Assembly (NCBI GenBank): GCA_900320815.1
Contig: ONTY01000130.1
Span: 1-5,331 of the forward strand
Length of the DNA: 5,331 nt
Reading direction: 5' to 3'
Origin: an uncultured Pseudomonadota bacterium
GTDB lineage: Bacteria; Pseudomonadota; Gammaproteobacteria; Burkholderiales; Burkholderiaceae_C
Shown here: positions 1-4,548 of the stretch, in pieces
Layout of the letters: each line of letters begins with the position of its first letter
Numbering within the stretch: position 1 is the stretch's first letter
The notes under the pieces: model-generated
What the model was told of the DNA's origin: nothing
The model's input: the letters and a program-made list of their open reading frames with translations, nothing else
The model's database searches: none
Position numbers and translations under genes: made by a program

Positions 1-19
1 AATTTTGTGTGTTTTGGCT

Positions 20-84
20 GGGTATTGTGTGCTTTCCGGCTTATGAAGCCGGCGATGGTGTGCAATTGCTGCGGGTATTGTATG
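20..84 (+). repeat. Direct repeat GGGTATTGTRTG, two copies
   Basis: GGGTATTGT occurs at 20-28 and again at 73-81. Extended to 12 bases, the copies (20-31 and 73-84) differ at one position only. The copies start 53 bp apart and flank the 36-52 hairpin. The arrangement is compatible with paired regulator sites, but I do not recognise the motif. Confidence 0.35.
36..52. repeat. Perfect 7-bp inverted repeat, 3-nt loop
   Basis: CCGGCTT (36-42), loop ATG, AAGCCGG (46-52). No T tract follows on either strand, so it does not look like an intrinsic terminator by itself. It could be the 3' end hairpin of an upstream gene outside the window, a dyad operator, or a leader stem of the DUF47-pit transcript. 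Confidence 0.5.
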
Positions 85-98
85 GTGGTGGTGGTGGT
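84..98 (+). repeat. (GGT)5 trinucleotide run
   Basis: Five uninterrupted GGT units lie about 84 bp before the DUF47 start codon. The tract is short for a phase-variable repeat and is recorded because it sits in a leader rather than in a coding region. Confidence 0.5.
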
Positions 99-181
99 GT
101 TTGTCGCCAGTGCGTGCGGCGGGCGCTGCGACCTTGGCACAATACGCGCTTCGCCAGACAACTGCACGAACCCATTACGCC

Positions 182-832
182 ATGCTGTTCAGCAAGCTGC
201 TGCCTCGCGAAGGCAATTTTTTTGAGTTGTTCAACCGGCACGCCGACTGTGTGTATGAGGCGGCGCAAGCGTTCCAGCTTCTGGTGCGCGACTATGGCGA
301 CGAGATGCTGCGTAACCAGCACGATGAGGAGGTGAGCAGCGCCGAGCGCGCCGCTGACCGCATCACGCGCGAGGTCAACCGCCTGATTCACACCACCTTC
401 ATCACGCCCATTGACCGCGAGCAGATTCACGGCCTGATCAATCTGATGGACGATGTGGCGGACTTGCTGCAAGACCTCACCGAGACGATGGCGCTGTATG
501 ACGTGCGTGAGGTGGGTGAGGAGGTGCGGCGTCTTACCGATTGGTGCGTGCGCGCCTGCGCGCACATGCGCGACGCGGTGCACCTGCTGGGCAAGCTCTC
601 GGATGAGGAGACGGCCAAAACCATCCTGCGCGCCTGCGAGGACATTGACCAGATTGAGTCCAACGCCGACCGCGAGATGCGCGCCGCGATGAGCCAGTTG
701 TTCCGCCAGAAGGGGCTGGATGTGCGCGAGCTCATCAAGCACAAGGCGATTTACGAGATGCTGGAAACCGTGACAGACAAGTGCGAGGACGTGGCCAACC
801 ACATTGAAGGCATCGTGCTGGAAAGCTCCTGA
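182..832 (+). CDS. DUF47 family (PhoU-like) Pit accessory protein
   Basis: A 216-residue cytoplasmic, all-helical protein of the DUF47/PhoU-related family. Members are commonly encoded next to Pit transporters and are thought to modulate phosphate uptake; that role comes from the family, not from this sequence. Visible family features are the N-terminal FFELFNRHAD segment (13-22), an ExxxD metal-site-like motif at 55-59 (ERAAD), the conserved block TTFITPIDREQIHGLINLMD (71-90) with DDVAD at 90-94, a second-half ExxxD at 159-163 (ESNAD), and the C-terminal DKCEDVANHIEG (199-210). The two half-repeats match the PhoU layout. I chose ATG 182 because the protein then begins MLFSKLLP, like relatives. 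A TTG at 101 would add 27 residues with no family character. There is no strong Shine-Dalgarno sequence. The pit gene follows 50 bp downstream on the same strand, so the two are probably co-transcribed. Confidence 0.93.
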   Translation: MLFSKLLPREGNFFELFNRHADCVYEAAQAFQLLVRDYGDEMLRNQHDEEVSSAERAADRITREVNRLIHTTFITPIDREQIHGLINLMDDVADLLQDLTETMALYDVREVGEEVRRLTDWCVRACAHMRDAVHLLGKLSDEETAKTILRACEDIDQIESNADREMRAAMSQLFRQKGLDVRELIKHKAIYEMLETVTDKCEDVANHIEGIVLESS

Positions 833-882
833 CGCGCCGCCGCCTGCCGCTTCCGCTGCTCAGACGCATTGCTTGCTGCTGT

Positions 883-1899
883 ATGGAACCTGTTGTCTCA
901 CTCTGGATTGTTGTTGTCGTTGTCGCGCTGGCTATCGCGTTTGACTTCATGAATGGCTTTCACGATGCGGCCAATTCGATTGCCTCCATCGTCTCCACGG
1001 GCGTGCTGCGCCCCTCGCAGGCGGTGCTGTTTGCGGCGTTTTTTAACTTGCTGGCGATTGCGGTGTTTCACCTGTCGGTGGCGGCAACCATTGGCAAGGG
1101 CATCGTGCAGCCCGAGGTGGTGGATGTGCCCGTGGTGTTTGGTGCGCTGGCGGGGGCGATTGTCTGGAACGTGCTCACCTGGTATTTCGGCATTCCGAGC
1201 AGCTCCTCGCACGCGCTCATCGGCGGCATCATGGGCGCGGTAATTGCCAAGGCAGGCTCCGGCCCCATCATCTGGAAAGGGGTGCTGTACACCGTCTCGT
1301 TCATCGTCATCTCGCCGCTGCTGGGCTACCTGCTGGCGTCGCTCACGGCCATCGGCCTGGCGTGGGCGCTGCGGCACTGGTCGCCCGTGAAGGTGGATCG
1401 CACCTTCCGGCGGCTGCAGTTTTTCTCCGCTGGCGCCTACAGCCTGGGGCACGGCGGCAACGACGCGCAAAAAACCATCGGCATCATCTGGCTGCTGCTG
1501 ATCTCGACAGGCTACAGCCCGGCGGGCGCCGAGATGCCGCCCACCTGGGTCATCGTGGTGTGCTACGCGGCCATTGCGCTGGGCACCATGTCGGGCGGCT
1601 GGCGCATCGTGCGCACCATGGGGCAGCGCATCACCAAGCTCAAGCCTGTGACGGGCTTTTGCGCCGAAAGCGGCGGGGCGGCGTCGCTGTTCATCGCTAC
1701 CATGCTGGGCATCCCCGTGTCCACCACGCACACCATCACGGGTGCCATCGTCGGCGTTGGCTCGCTGCAACACGCCGCCGCCGTGCGTTGGGGCGTGGCG
1801 GGCAGCATTGTGTGGGCGTGGGTGCTCACCATTCCGGTGAGTGCGCTCATCGCTGCGCTGGCGTATGCCGTCAGCGTGCGACTGTTTGGCTTTCTATAA
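883..1899 (+). CDS. pit: Inorganic phosphate transporter, Pit/PiT family
   Basis: A 338-residue inner-membrane protein with about ten hydrophobic segments. Family members import phosphate, in bacteria usually as a metal-phosphate complex driven by the proton gradient. The internal duplication typical of PiT proteins is plain. GFHDAAN (25-31) is mirrored by GHGGNDAQK (189-197), and GIPSSSSHALIGG (103-115) by GIPVSTTHTITGA (276-288). These are the signature loops of the two halves. The hydrophilic stretch around 164-180 links the halves. Length is normal for short bacterial Pit proteins. The start at MEPV fits relatives, though the 50-bp gap after the DUF47 gene shows no clear Shine-Dalgarno sequence; translation may depend on coupling or a weak site. 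The first codons are valine-rich (GTTGTTGTCGTTGTC). Phosphate is the expected substrate; sulfate-permease relatives exist but are less likely beside a DUF47 gene. Confidence 0.96.
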   Translation: MEPVVSLWIVVVVVALAIAFDFMNGFHDAANSIASIVSTGVLRPSQAVLFAAFFNLLAIAVFHLSVAATIGKGIVQPEVVDVPVVFGALAGAIVWNVLTWYFGIPSSSSHALIGGIMGAVIAKAGSGPIIWKGVLYTVSFIVISPLLGYLLASLTAIGLAWALRHWSPVKVDRTFRRLQFFSAGAYSLGHGGNDAQKTIGIIWLLLISTGYSPAGAEMPPTWVIVVCYAAIALGTMSGGWRIVRTMGQRITKLKPVTGFCAESGGAASLFIATMLGIPVSTTHTITGAIVGVGSLQHAAAVRWGVAGSIVWAWVLTIPVSALIAALAYAVSVRLFGFL

Positions 1900-1902
1900 A
1901 AT
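1895..1902 (+). promoter_or_regulatory. Possible -10 element for rpsP-rimM
   Basis: TATAAAAT overlaps the pit stop codon (TAA at 1897-1899). No good -35 hexamer lies 16-18 bp upstream, so the assignment is weak. If real, it would start a transcript near 1908 and place the hairpin at 1968-1989 inside a leader of roughly 100 nt. Confidence 0.25.
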
Positions 1903-1967
1903 TGCGCACTTTTCGGCGTGTCGCTGGCCGGGTGGCCTAGTCGCGTGTCTCAAACGCCGGCATAAAT

Positions 1968-2008
1968 TGGGCGCTTGCAAAAGCGCCCACACGTTTTTCT
2001 CTTTTCCC
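1968..2008 (+). terminator. Intrinsic terminator or rpsP leader attenuator
   Basis: A perfect 9-bp stem TGGGCGCTT (1968-1976) and AAGCGCCCA (1981-1989) with a four-base loop GCAA is followed by CACG and then a pyrimidine tract rich in T (1994-2008). It has the form of a rho-independent terminator and would end the DUF47-pit transcript. It stands only 24 bp before the rpsP ATG, leaving almost no room for a promoter after it. It may therefore be read through or act as an attenuator in the rpsP leader. Upstream CGTGT words (1917-1921 and 1944-1948) are complementary to ACACG (1989-1993) at the 3' base of the stem, so an alternative fold is possible. Confidence 0.7.
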
Positions 2009-2013
2009 CAATC

Positions 2014-2292
2014 ATGGTTGTTATCCGACTTTCCCGCAGCGGCGCCAAAGCGCGCCCGTTCTACAACATCGTCGCCGCCGACAAACGCTGCCGCCGCGAC
2101 GGGCGCTTTATTGAGCGTATTGGTTTCTATAACCCGGGCGCTGCCAAAGGTGAAGAAGGGCTGCGCATCGCGCTGGATCGCCTGAACTACTGGAAGAGCG
2201 TGGGCGCGCAAACCTCCCCCACCGTGGATCGCCTCGTGCGCCAGCACGCCAAGCTGCCCACCACGCCGGCTGCCACGCCAGCCGCTGCCTGA
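2014..2292 (+). CDS. rpsP: 30S ribosomal protein S16
   Basis: A 92-residue protein of the small ribosomal subunit; S16 binds 16S rRNA early and helps assemble the 5' domain. The family is recognised from the N-terminal [20 protein letters not shown] (1-20), the core [15 protein letters not shown] (27-41), the helix region [19 protein letters not shown] (53-71) and a low-complexity Pro/Ala tail (82-92) common in betaproteobacteria. ATG 2014 gives the standard S16 start; the open frame continues further upstream into the leader hairpin but has no family sequence there. The ribosome binding region is unusual. The bases before the ATG are pyrimidines (TTTTTCTCTTTTCCCC) with no Shine-Dalgarno purines, so initiation may rely on S1 or on an unstructured leader. 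rimM begins at the base after the stop codon. Confidence 0.97.
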   Translation: MVVIRLSRSGAKARPFYNIVAADKRCRRDGRFIERIGFYNPGAAKGEEGLRIALDRLNYWKSVGAQTSPTVDRLVRQHAKLPTTPAATPAAA

Positions 2293-2835
2293 ATGCCGCA
2301 GCAGGCTGCCGGCTTGCCGCCGGATGCGGTGGAAGTAGGCCGCATCCGTGATGCTTGGGGCGTGCGCGGCGCGCTGCGCATCGCCCCCTACAGCGCCTCG
2401 CCCGAGGCGCTTTTTTCATGCCGCCGCTGGCACGCGCTGCTGGCAGGCGGCAGCACGCAGCCGCTCCACGTCACGCAGGTGCGCGAAGCGGGCGGCGACG
2501 ACTTGGTTGCCAGCGTGCAAGGCGTGGGCGACCGCGATGCGGCGCTGGCGCTCAAAGGCGCGCGCCTCTTCATTGCGCGCGCCGACTTTCCCGCACTGCC
2601 CGAAGGCGAGTACTACTGGGTGGACCTGATTGGCCTGCGCGTCGTCAACCGCGAGGGCGTTGACCTTGGCGAAGTGCGCGATTTGCTGCAAACCGGCGCG
2701 CAGCACGTTTTGGTTGTTTCTTTTACAGAAAACGGCAAACTGCGCGAGCGCCTTATCCCCTTTGTTGGCGCGTATATTGACGACGTGCAGCAGGAGGCGG
2801 GCACCATCATCGCCGACTGGCAGCCCGACTATTAA
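2293..2835 (+). CDS. rimM: 16S rRNA processing/maturation protein RimM
   Basis: A 180-residue cytoplasmic assembly factor. RimM binds S19 and the free 30S subunit and promotes maturation of the 16S 3' (head) domain. The N-terminal RimM domain starts with VEVGRIRDAWGVRGALRI (13-30), and a VGDRDAALALKGARLFI segment (78-94) completes it. The C-terminal PRC-barrel carries EYYWVDLIGLRVVN (106-119), DLGEV (124-128), RLIPFVGAYI (153-162) and the closing DW..DY (175-180). Length is normal. The ATG directly follows the rpsP stop (TGAATG) and no Shine-Dalgarno sequence is apparent in the end of rpsP, so translation is probably coupled by reinitiation. In most proteobacteria trmD and rplS come next; here the strand continues into an AT-richer spacer and an unrelated methyltransferase. 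Confidence 0.96.
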   Translation: MPQQAAGLPPDAVEVGRIRDAWGVRGALRIAPYSASPEALFSCRRWHALLAGGSTQPLHVTQVREAGGDDLVASVQGVGDRDAALALKGARLFIARADFPALPEGEYYWVDLIGLRVVNREGVDLGEVRDLLQTGAQHVLVVSFTENGKLRERLIPFVGAYIDDVQQEAGTIIADWQPDY

Positions 2836-2896
2836 ACAGATAAATACTCCCACGATGAAACGCCGGTTGCCGTAAAAGAAAGCCGGCATGAAAGGC

Positions 2897-2931
2897 ATAC
2901 CCACTGAAATTACAAAACAGTTCATGGGTAT
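2897..2931. repeat. Imperfect inverted repeat, 11 paired bases with one bulge
   Basis: ATACCCA (2897-2903) pairs with TGGGTAT (2925-2931), and TGAA (2905-2908) with TTCA (2921-2924). C2904 is bulged and the loop is 12 nt (2909-2920). No T tract follows on either strand. It may be an RNA 3' end of rimM, a protein binding dyad, or part of a mobile-element end. Confidence 0.5.
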
Positions 2932-2949
2932 ACAGCAAAATACCGCATA
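2926..2949 (+). repeat. Left copy of inverted repeat flanking the two-gene unit
   Basis: GGGTATACA (2926-2934) is the exact reverse complement of 3983-3991. Extending inward, 17 of 24 positions match, including a CCGCA block (2943-2947). The repeats would bound a unit of 1066 bp containing the methyltransferase and the 76-residue protein. No target duplication is obvious, so terminal repeats of a mobile unit are only one explanation. Confidence 0.35.
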
Positions 2950-2987
2950 AGTCTCCGGCAATGCGGCATATTTTTTAGGAGTATGTG

Positions 2988-3683
2988 ATGAATCCACTGA
3001 AACAGTTTTTCGCCCACTGCGCCAGGCCGCAGGGGCGCATGGGGCGCCTGATGGTGCGCGGCATGAACGTGGGGCACAAACCCATCGCTTCCTGGGGACT
3101 GGCGCAGCTTGATGGCGAAGGCAGCTTCCAGCGCATCGGCGAGTTTGGCTGCGGCGGCGGTGCCAACGTGCAGCAACTGCTGCACAAATATCCGGGCTGC
3201 TGCATCAGCGCCGTGGACTTTTCCGAAATATCGGTGCAGGAGGCGCAGCGGCGCAACCGCGCTGCCATTGACAGCGGGCGCGTGCAGGTTATCCAGAGCG
3301 ACGTGGCCGCGCTCCGGCTTGCCGCAGAAAGTTTTGACTTGGTCACCGCGTTTGAAACCGCCTACTTCTGGCCGGAGGGCGCCTTTGCCAAAGTGCACGA
3401 GCTGCTGCAGGCGGGTGGCCTTTTTTGCATCGTGCACGAGTTGGACGGCAGCACGGCAATGGCGCGCTTTTGGGAGCGTTGGGTGCCCGGCCTCAAGGTG
3501 CCCAGCGCAGACGAGTTGCAAGCGCGCCTGCGCGCCGCCGGCTTCGCACGTGTGGAAACCATCCACCGTCCGCGCTTCGGGCATCTGTGCGTGAAGGCGT
3601 GGAAAATGTGCACTCTTGGCATGCGGGAAGGGAAAAACTATGAATGTCAAAGGCATCAAGCGCGCACGCGATCTGCACTTTAA
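2988..3683 (+). CDS. Class I SAM-dependent methyltransferase, substrate unknown
   Basis: A 231-residue, probably soluble enzyme with a Rossmann-type methyltransferase fold (Methyltransf_11/25-like). SAM-binding motif I is RIGEFGCGGGANVQQLL (49-65). The acidic end of strand 2 is AVDFSE (75-80). Motif II/III appears as IQSDVAALRLAAESFDLVTA (102-121), and the post-motif strand is LLQAGGLFCIVHE (139-151). FETAYFWPE (122-130) recalls a methyltransferase subgroup I associate with anaerobes and Firmicutes; this is from memory. The substrate is not evident. ATG 2988 is chosen because AGGAG at 2977-2981 lies 6 nt upstream; GTG 2985 would add one residue. The recognisable domain ends near LCVKAWK (200-206). 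The last 25 residues look like non-homologous read-through and overlap the next gene by 44 nt. The clear Shine-Dalgarno sequence contrasts with the weak ones of the neighbouring operons, in keeping with a separate origin. Confidence 0.85.
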   Translation: MNPLKQFFAHCARPQGRMGRLMVRGMNVGHKPIASWGLAQLDGEGSFQRIGEFGCGGGANVQQLLHKYPGCCISAVDFSEISVQEAQRRNRAAIDSGRVQVIQSDVAALRLAAESFDLVTAFETAYFWPEGAFAKVHELLQAGGLFCIVHELDGSTAMARFWERWVPGLKVPSADELQARLRAAGFARVETIHRPRFGHLCVKAWKMCTLGMREGKNYECQRHQARTRSAL

Positions 3684-3870
3684 AGTGCCGCCGCAGCTGG
3701 CCGAGGATATTGACCGCCTGGTGGATGCGATGGCACGCGATGACTCCATGCTTGACTGCCATCTGGCGCAGCTGGAGGGCAGCGCGCGCATGGTGCAAGA
3801 TGAGTATGACCGCTGGATTTATGCGTATTACCTGCGCGGTGGCTGGCGCGAGGATGTGGTGCAGGAGTGA
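3640..3870 (+). CDS. Small conserved-looking protein of unknown function
   Basis: A 76-residue, charged, mostly helical soluble protein that I cannot assign to a named family. It opens with a basic segment (KGIKRARDLHFKVPPQL, 4-20), continues with an acidic amphipathic region rich in D and E with LVDAMARDDSMLDCHL (30-45), and closes with an aromatic patch, DRWIYAYYLRGGWRED (57-72 approximately). No signal peptide or membrane segment is visible. ATG 3640 is preferred: GGGAAGGG (3625-3632) lies 7 nt upstream, and a TTG at 3616 would add only eight residues. It overlaps the methyltransferase by 44 nt in another frame, so translation is likely coupled. A role as partner or regulator of the methyltransferase is a guess from gene order alone. 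The ordered composition and the usable ribosome binding site argue that it is real. Confidence 0.65.
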   Translation: MNVKGIKRARDLHFKVPPQLAEDIDRLVDAMARDDSMLDCHLAQLEGSARMVQDEYDRWIYAYYLRGGWREDVVQE

Positions 3871-3875
3871 GGGTA

Positions 3876-3920
3876 TATTCTTCTTACCCGCAATGTATGC
3901 CGGCAGCAATGAGAAGAATA
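3876..3920 (+). repeat. Hairpin after the 76-residue gene, possible 3' end
   Basis: TATTCTTCT (3876-3884) and AGAAGAATA (3912-3920) are exact reverse complements separated by 27 nt. The loop contains the palindrome TGCCGGCA (3898-3905) and two GCAATG copies (3890-3895 and 3906-3911). It begins 5 bp after the stop codon. The stem is A/T-rich and no clean T tract follows, so as a terminator it would be weak. Confidence 0.45.
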
Positions 3921-3967
3921 AGAGGGTATTTTATACTCAATACATTTATATTTGATTGCTGGCTATG

Positions 3968-3991
3968 TTTGCGGGCAAATGATGTATACCC
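3968..3991 (-). repeat. Right copy of inverted repeat flanking the two-gene unit
   Basis: TGTATACCC at 3983-3991 is the reverse complement of GGGTATACA at 2926-2934. Inward of the core, GC-rich positions 3971-3975 pair with the CCGCA block of the left copy, giving 17 of 24 matches in total. Outside the core, both sides have AAACA (on the right, as TGTTT at 3995-3999), but at different distances. Confidence 0.35.
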
Positions 3992-4004
3992 CGTTGTTTG
4001 AGGC

Positions 4005-4042
4005 AAGAAAAAAACGCCCGCAGCGGGGAAGGCGGCGGGCGT
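4005..4042 (-). terminator. Rho-independent terminator of the DUF883 gene
   Basis: Read on the minus strand, ACGCCCGC (4042-4035) pairs with GCGGGCGT (4021-4014) across a 13-nt loop. It is followed directly by a run of T (complement of the A run 4008-4014). The hairpin begins about 22 bp after the DUF883 stop codon. Stem strength and T tract both fit a classical intrinsic terminator. On the plus strand the A run precedes the stem, so it would not serve the methyltransferase transcript well. Confidence 0.85.
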
Positions 4043-4064
4043 GTGGCGAGAAAAGGAGGAAGGC

Positions 4065-4439
4065 TTAGCGCCGGCGACTTAGCAGCATGGCAAGGGCGGC
4101 GCCAGCGGCAGCGGCGATGGCCACGGATTTGAGTGGCTGCTGTGCAACGTAGGTGCTGGCTTGCGTGGCACAGTCGCGGGCGTGTTCGCGCGTTTTATCC
4201 ATGTAGTCGCTGGCGTGTTCGCGCAGCCGGGCGCTGGCGTCAAGGGCGGCGTTGCGCCACAGGCGAGCGGCTTCTTGGGCGCTGCGGGTGGCGGCGTCAA
4301 AGGCGGGGCGCAGCTCGTCGTAGAGCTGCTGGAAAGGGTCGTCTTGCTTGGGCTGCTCGCAGTGCAGCACACAGATTTCCTGGCTGCTTTTGCTGGCGGT
4401 GGTGGTGCTGTCGGGGCGGGAAGGGTTGGTGCCGGTCAT
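4065..4439 (-). CDS. DUF883 family protein (ElaB/YqjD-like), tail-anchored
   Basis: A 124-residue protein of the DUF883 family. E. coli YqjD and ElaB are C-terminally membrane-anchored, bind ribosomes and are linked to stationary phase; the same role here is inferred from the family. Residues 1-30 are a variable polar head. Residues about 36-98 form a long charged helix (PAFDAATRSAQEAARL at 45-60, EHASDYMDKTREHARDCATQ at 74-93). A short linker, YVAQQPLKS (97-105), leads to one hydrophobic segment, AIAAAAGAALAMLL (107-120), closed by SRRR, which is the diagnostic family ending. Start ATG at 4437-4439 has AAGGAG (4452-4447) 7 nt upstream, a strong ribosome binding site. The head has two cysteines (C23, C27), which I do not remember as typical. 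A good terminator follows. The gene probably has its own promoter in the 109-bp gap upstream, but I cannot place one. Confidence 0.9.
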   Translation of the reverse strand: MTGTNPSRPDSTTTASKSSQEICVLHCEQPKQDDPFQQLYDELRPAFDAATRSAQEAARLWRNAALDASARLREHASDYMDKTREHARDCATQASTYVAQQPLKSVAIAAAAGAALAMLLSRRR

Positions 4440-4548
4440 GGGTTGGCTCCTTGGAGGATTTTTTTGGGGGCTGCGCGGGCAGCATACGCCAAATGTGGGG
4501 TGCCGGGAGGCAAATGCAAGGGTGTTTTTTGCGGGGCGCGGCGTGTTT
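4440..4548 (-). other. Leader/intergenic region between the two minus-strand genes
   Basis: This 109-bp gap holds a GCTGC/GCAGC stem (4470-4474 and 4479-4483) in the presumed 5' leader of the DUF883 gene, and two GTGTTTTT copies (4523-4530 and 4543-4550). On the minus strand TTGCAT occurs in the middle of the gap as a possible -35, but nothing 17 bp away resembles a good -10. I see no convincing terminator for the upstream gene. Confidence 0.3.

Larger units (their letters stand above)
1..181 (+). promoter_or_regulatory. 5' leader region of the DUF47-pit operon
   Basis: This non-coding stretch precedes the DUF47 gene and presumably holds its promoter. I see no convincing -35/-10 pair and no match to the Pho box. 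Three structures are visible: a perfect hairpin at 36-52, two copies of GGGTATTGT at 20-28 and 73-81, and a run of five GGT units at 84-98. There is no clear Shine-Dalgarno sequence before the chosen ATG at 182. Short open frames here do not look like a protein family I know. Confidence 0.4.
2836..2987. other. AT-rich spacer after rimM with stacked inverted repeats
   Basis: This 152-bp spacer is about 44% G+C (counted over 2841-2980), lower than the genes around it. It contains several stems: GCCGG/CCGGC (2862-2866 and 2883-2887), a long imperfect hairpin at 2897-2931, and CCGCAT/ATGCGG (2943-2948 and 2961-2966). It ends in the Shine-Dalgarno sequence AGGAG (2977-2981) of the methyltransferase gene. 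I cannot name a promoter with confidence, although the downstream pair needs one unless rimM transcription reads through. Confidence 0.5.
3871..4064. other. AT-rich convergent spacer
   Basis: The 194 bp between the two convergent genes has no supported gene. Bases 3871-4010 are about 39% G+C, the lowest in the window. The spacer contains a 9-bp inverted repeat just after the small gene (3876-3920), further GGGTAT words (3871-3876 and 3924-3929), the right copy of the flanking repeat (3968-3991) and the terminator of the opposing DUF883 gene (4005-4042). Confidence 0.55.

Noticed and set aside
136..151. Sigma-54-like promoter (TGGCAC) before the DUF47 gene
   Set aside because: The -24 half is present but the -12 half (TTGC at the required spacing) is not; it reads GCGCT instead.
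101..181. Upstream TTG start extending the DUF47 protein by 27 residues
   Set aside because: The extra residues do not resemble the family, whose members begin close to MLFSKLLP; ATG 182 is the better start.
41..802. Long open frame on the minus strand (253 codons) opposite the DUF47 gene
   Set aside because: It is the antisense shadow of a GC-rich gene that clearly encodes a DUF47 protein on the plus strand; its translation shows no family features.
898..1773. Long minus-strand open frame (291 codons) opposite pit
   Set aside because: The translation is Arg/His/Asp/Gln-rich low-complexity sequence typical of antisense frames, and the plus strand encodes an unmistakable Pit transporter.
2014..2292. 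Longer S16 start upstream at 1975
   Set aside because: The added residues come from the terminator-like hairpin and pyrimidine tract; S16 proteins begin at MVVIRLSR.
2922..3791. Minus-strand open frame (289 codons) spanning the methyltransferase and small gene
   Set aside because: The SAM-binding motif and two ribosome binding sites support the plus strand; the minus-strand reading has no recognisable domain and no sensible start context.
4470..4483. GCTGC/GCAGC stem as a terminator of the binding-protein gene
   Set aside because: On the minus strand the stem is followed by C and A runs, not T, so it lacks the required tail.
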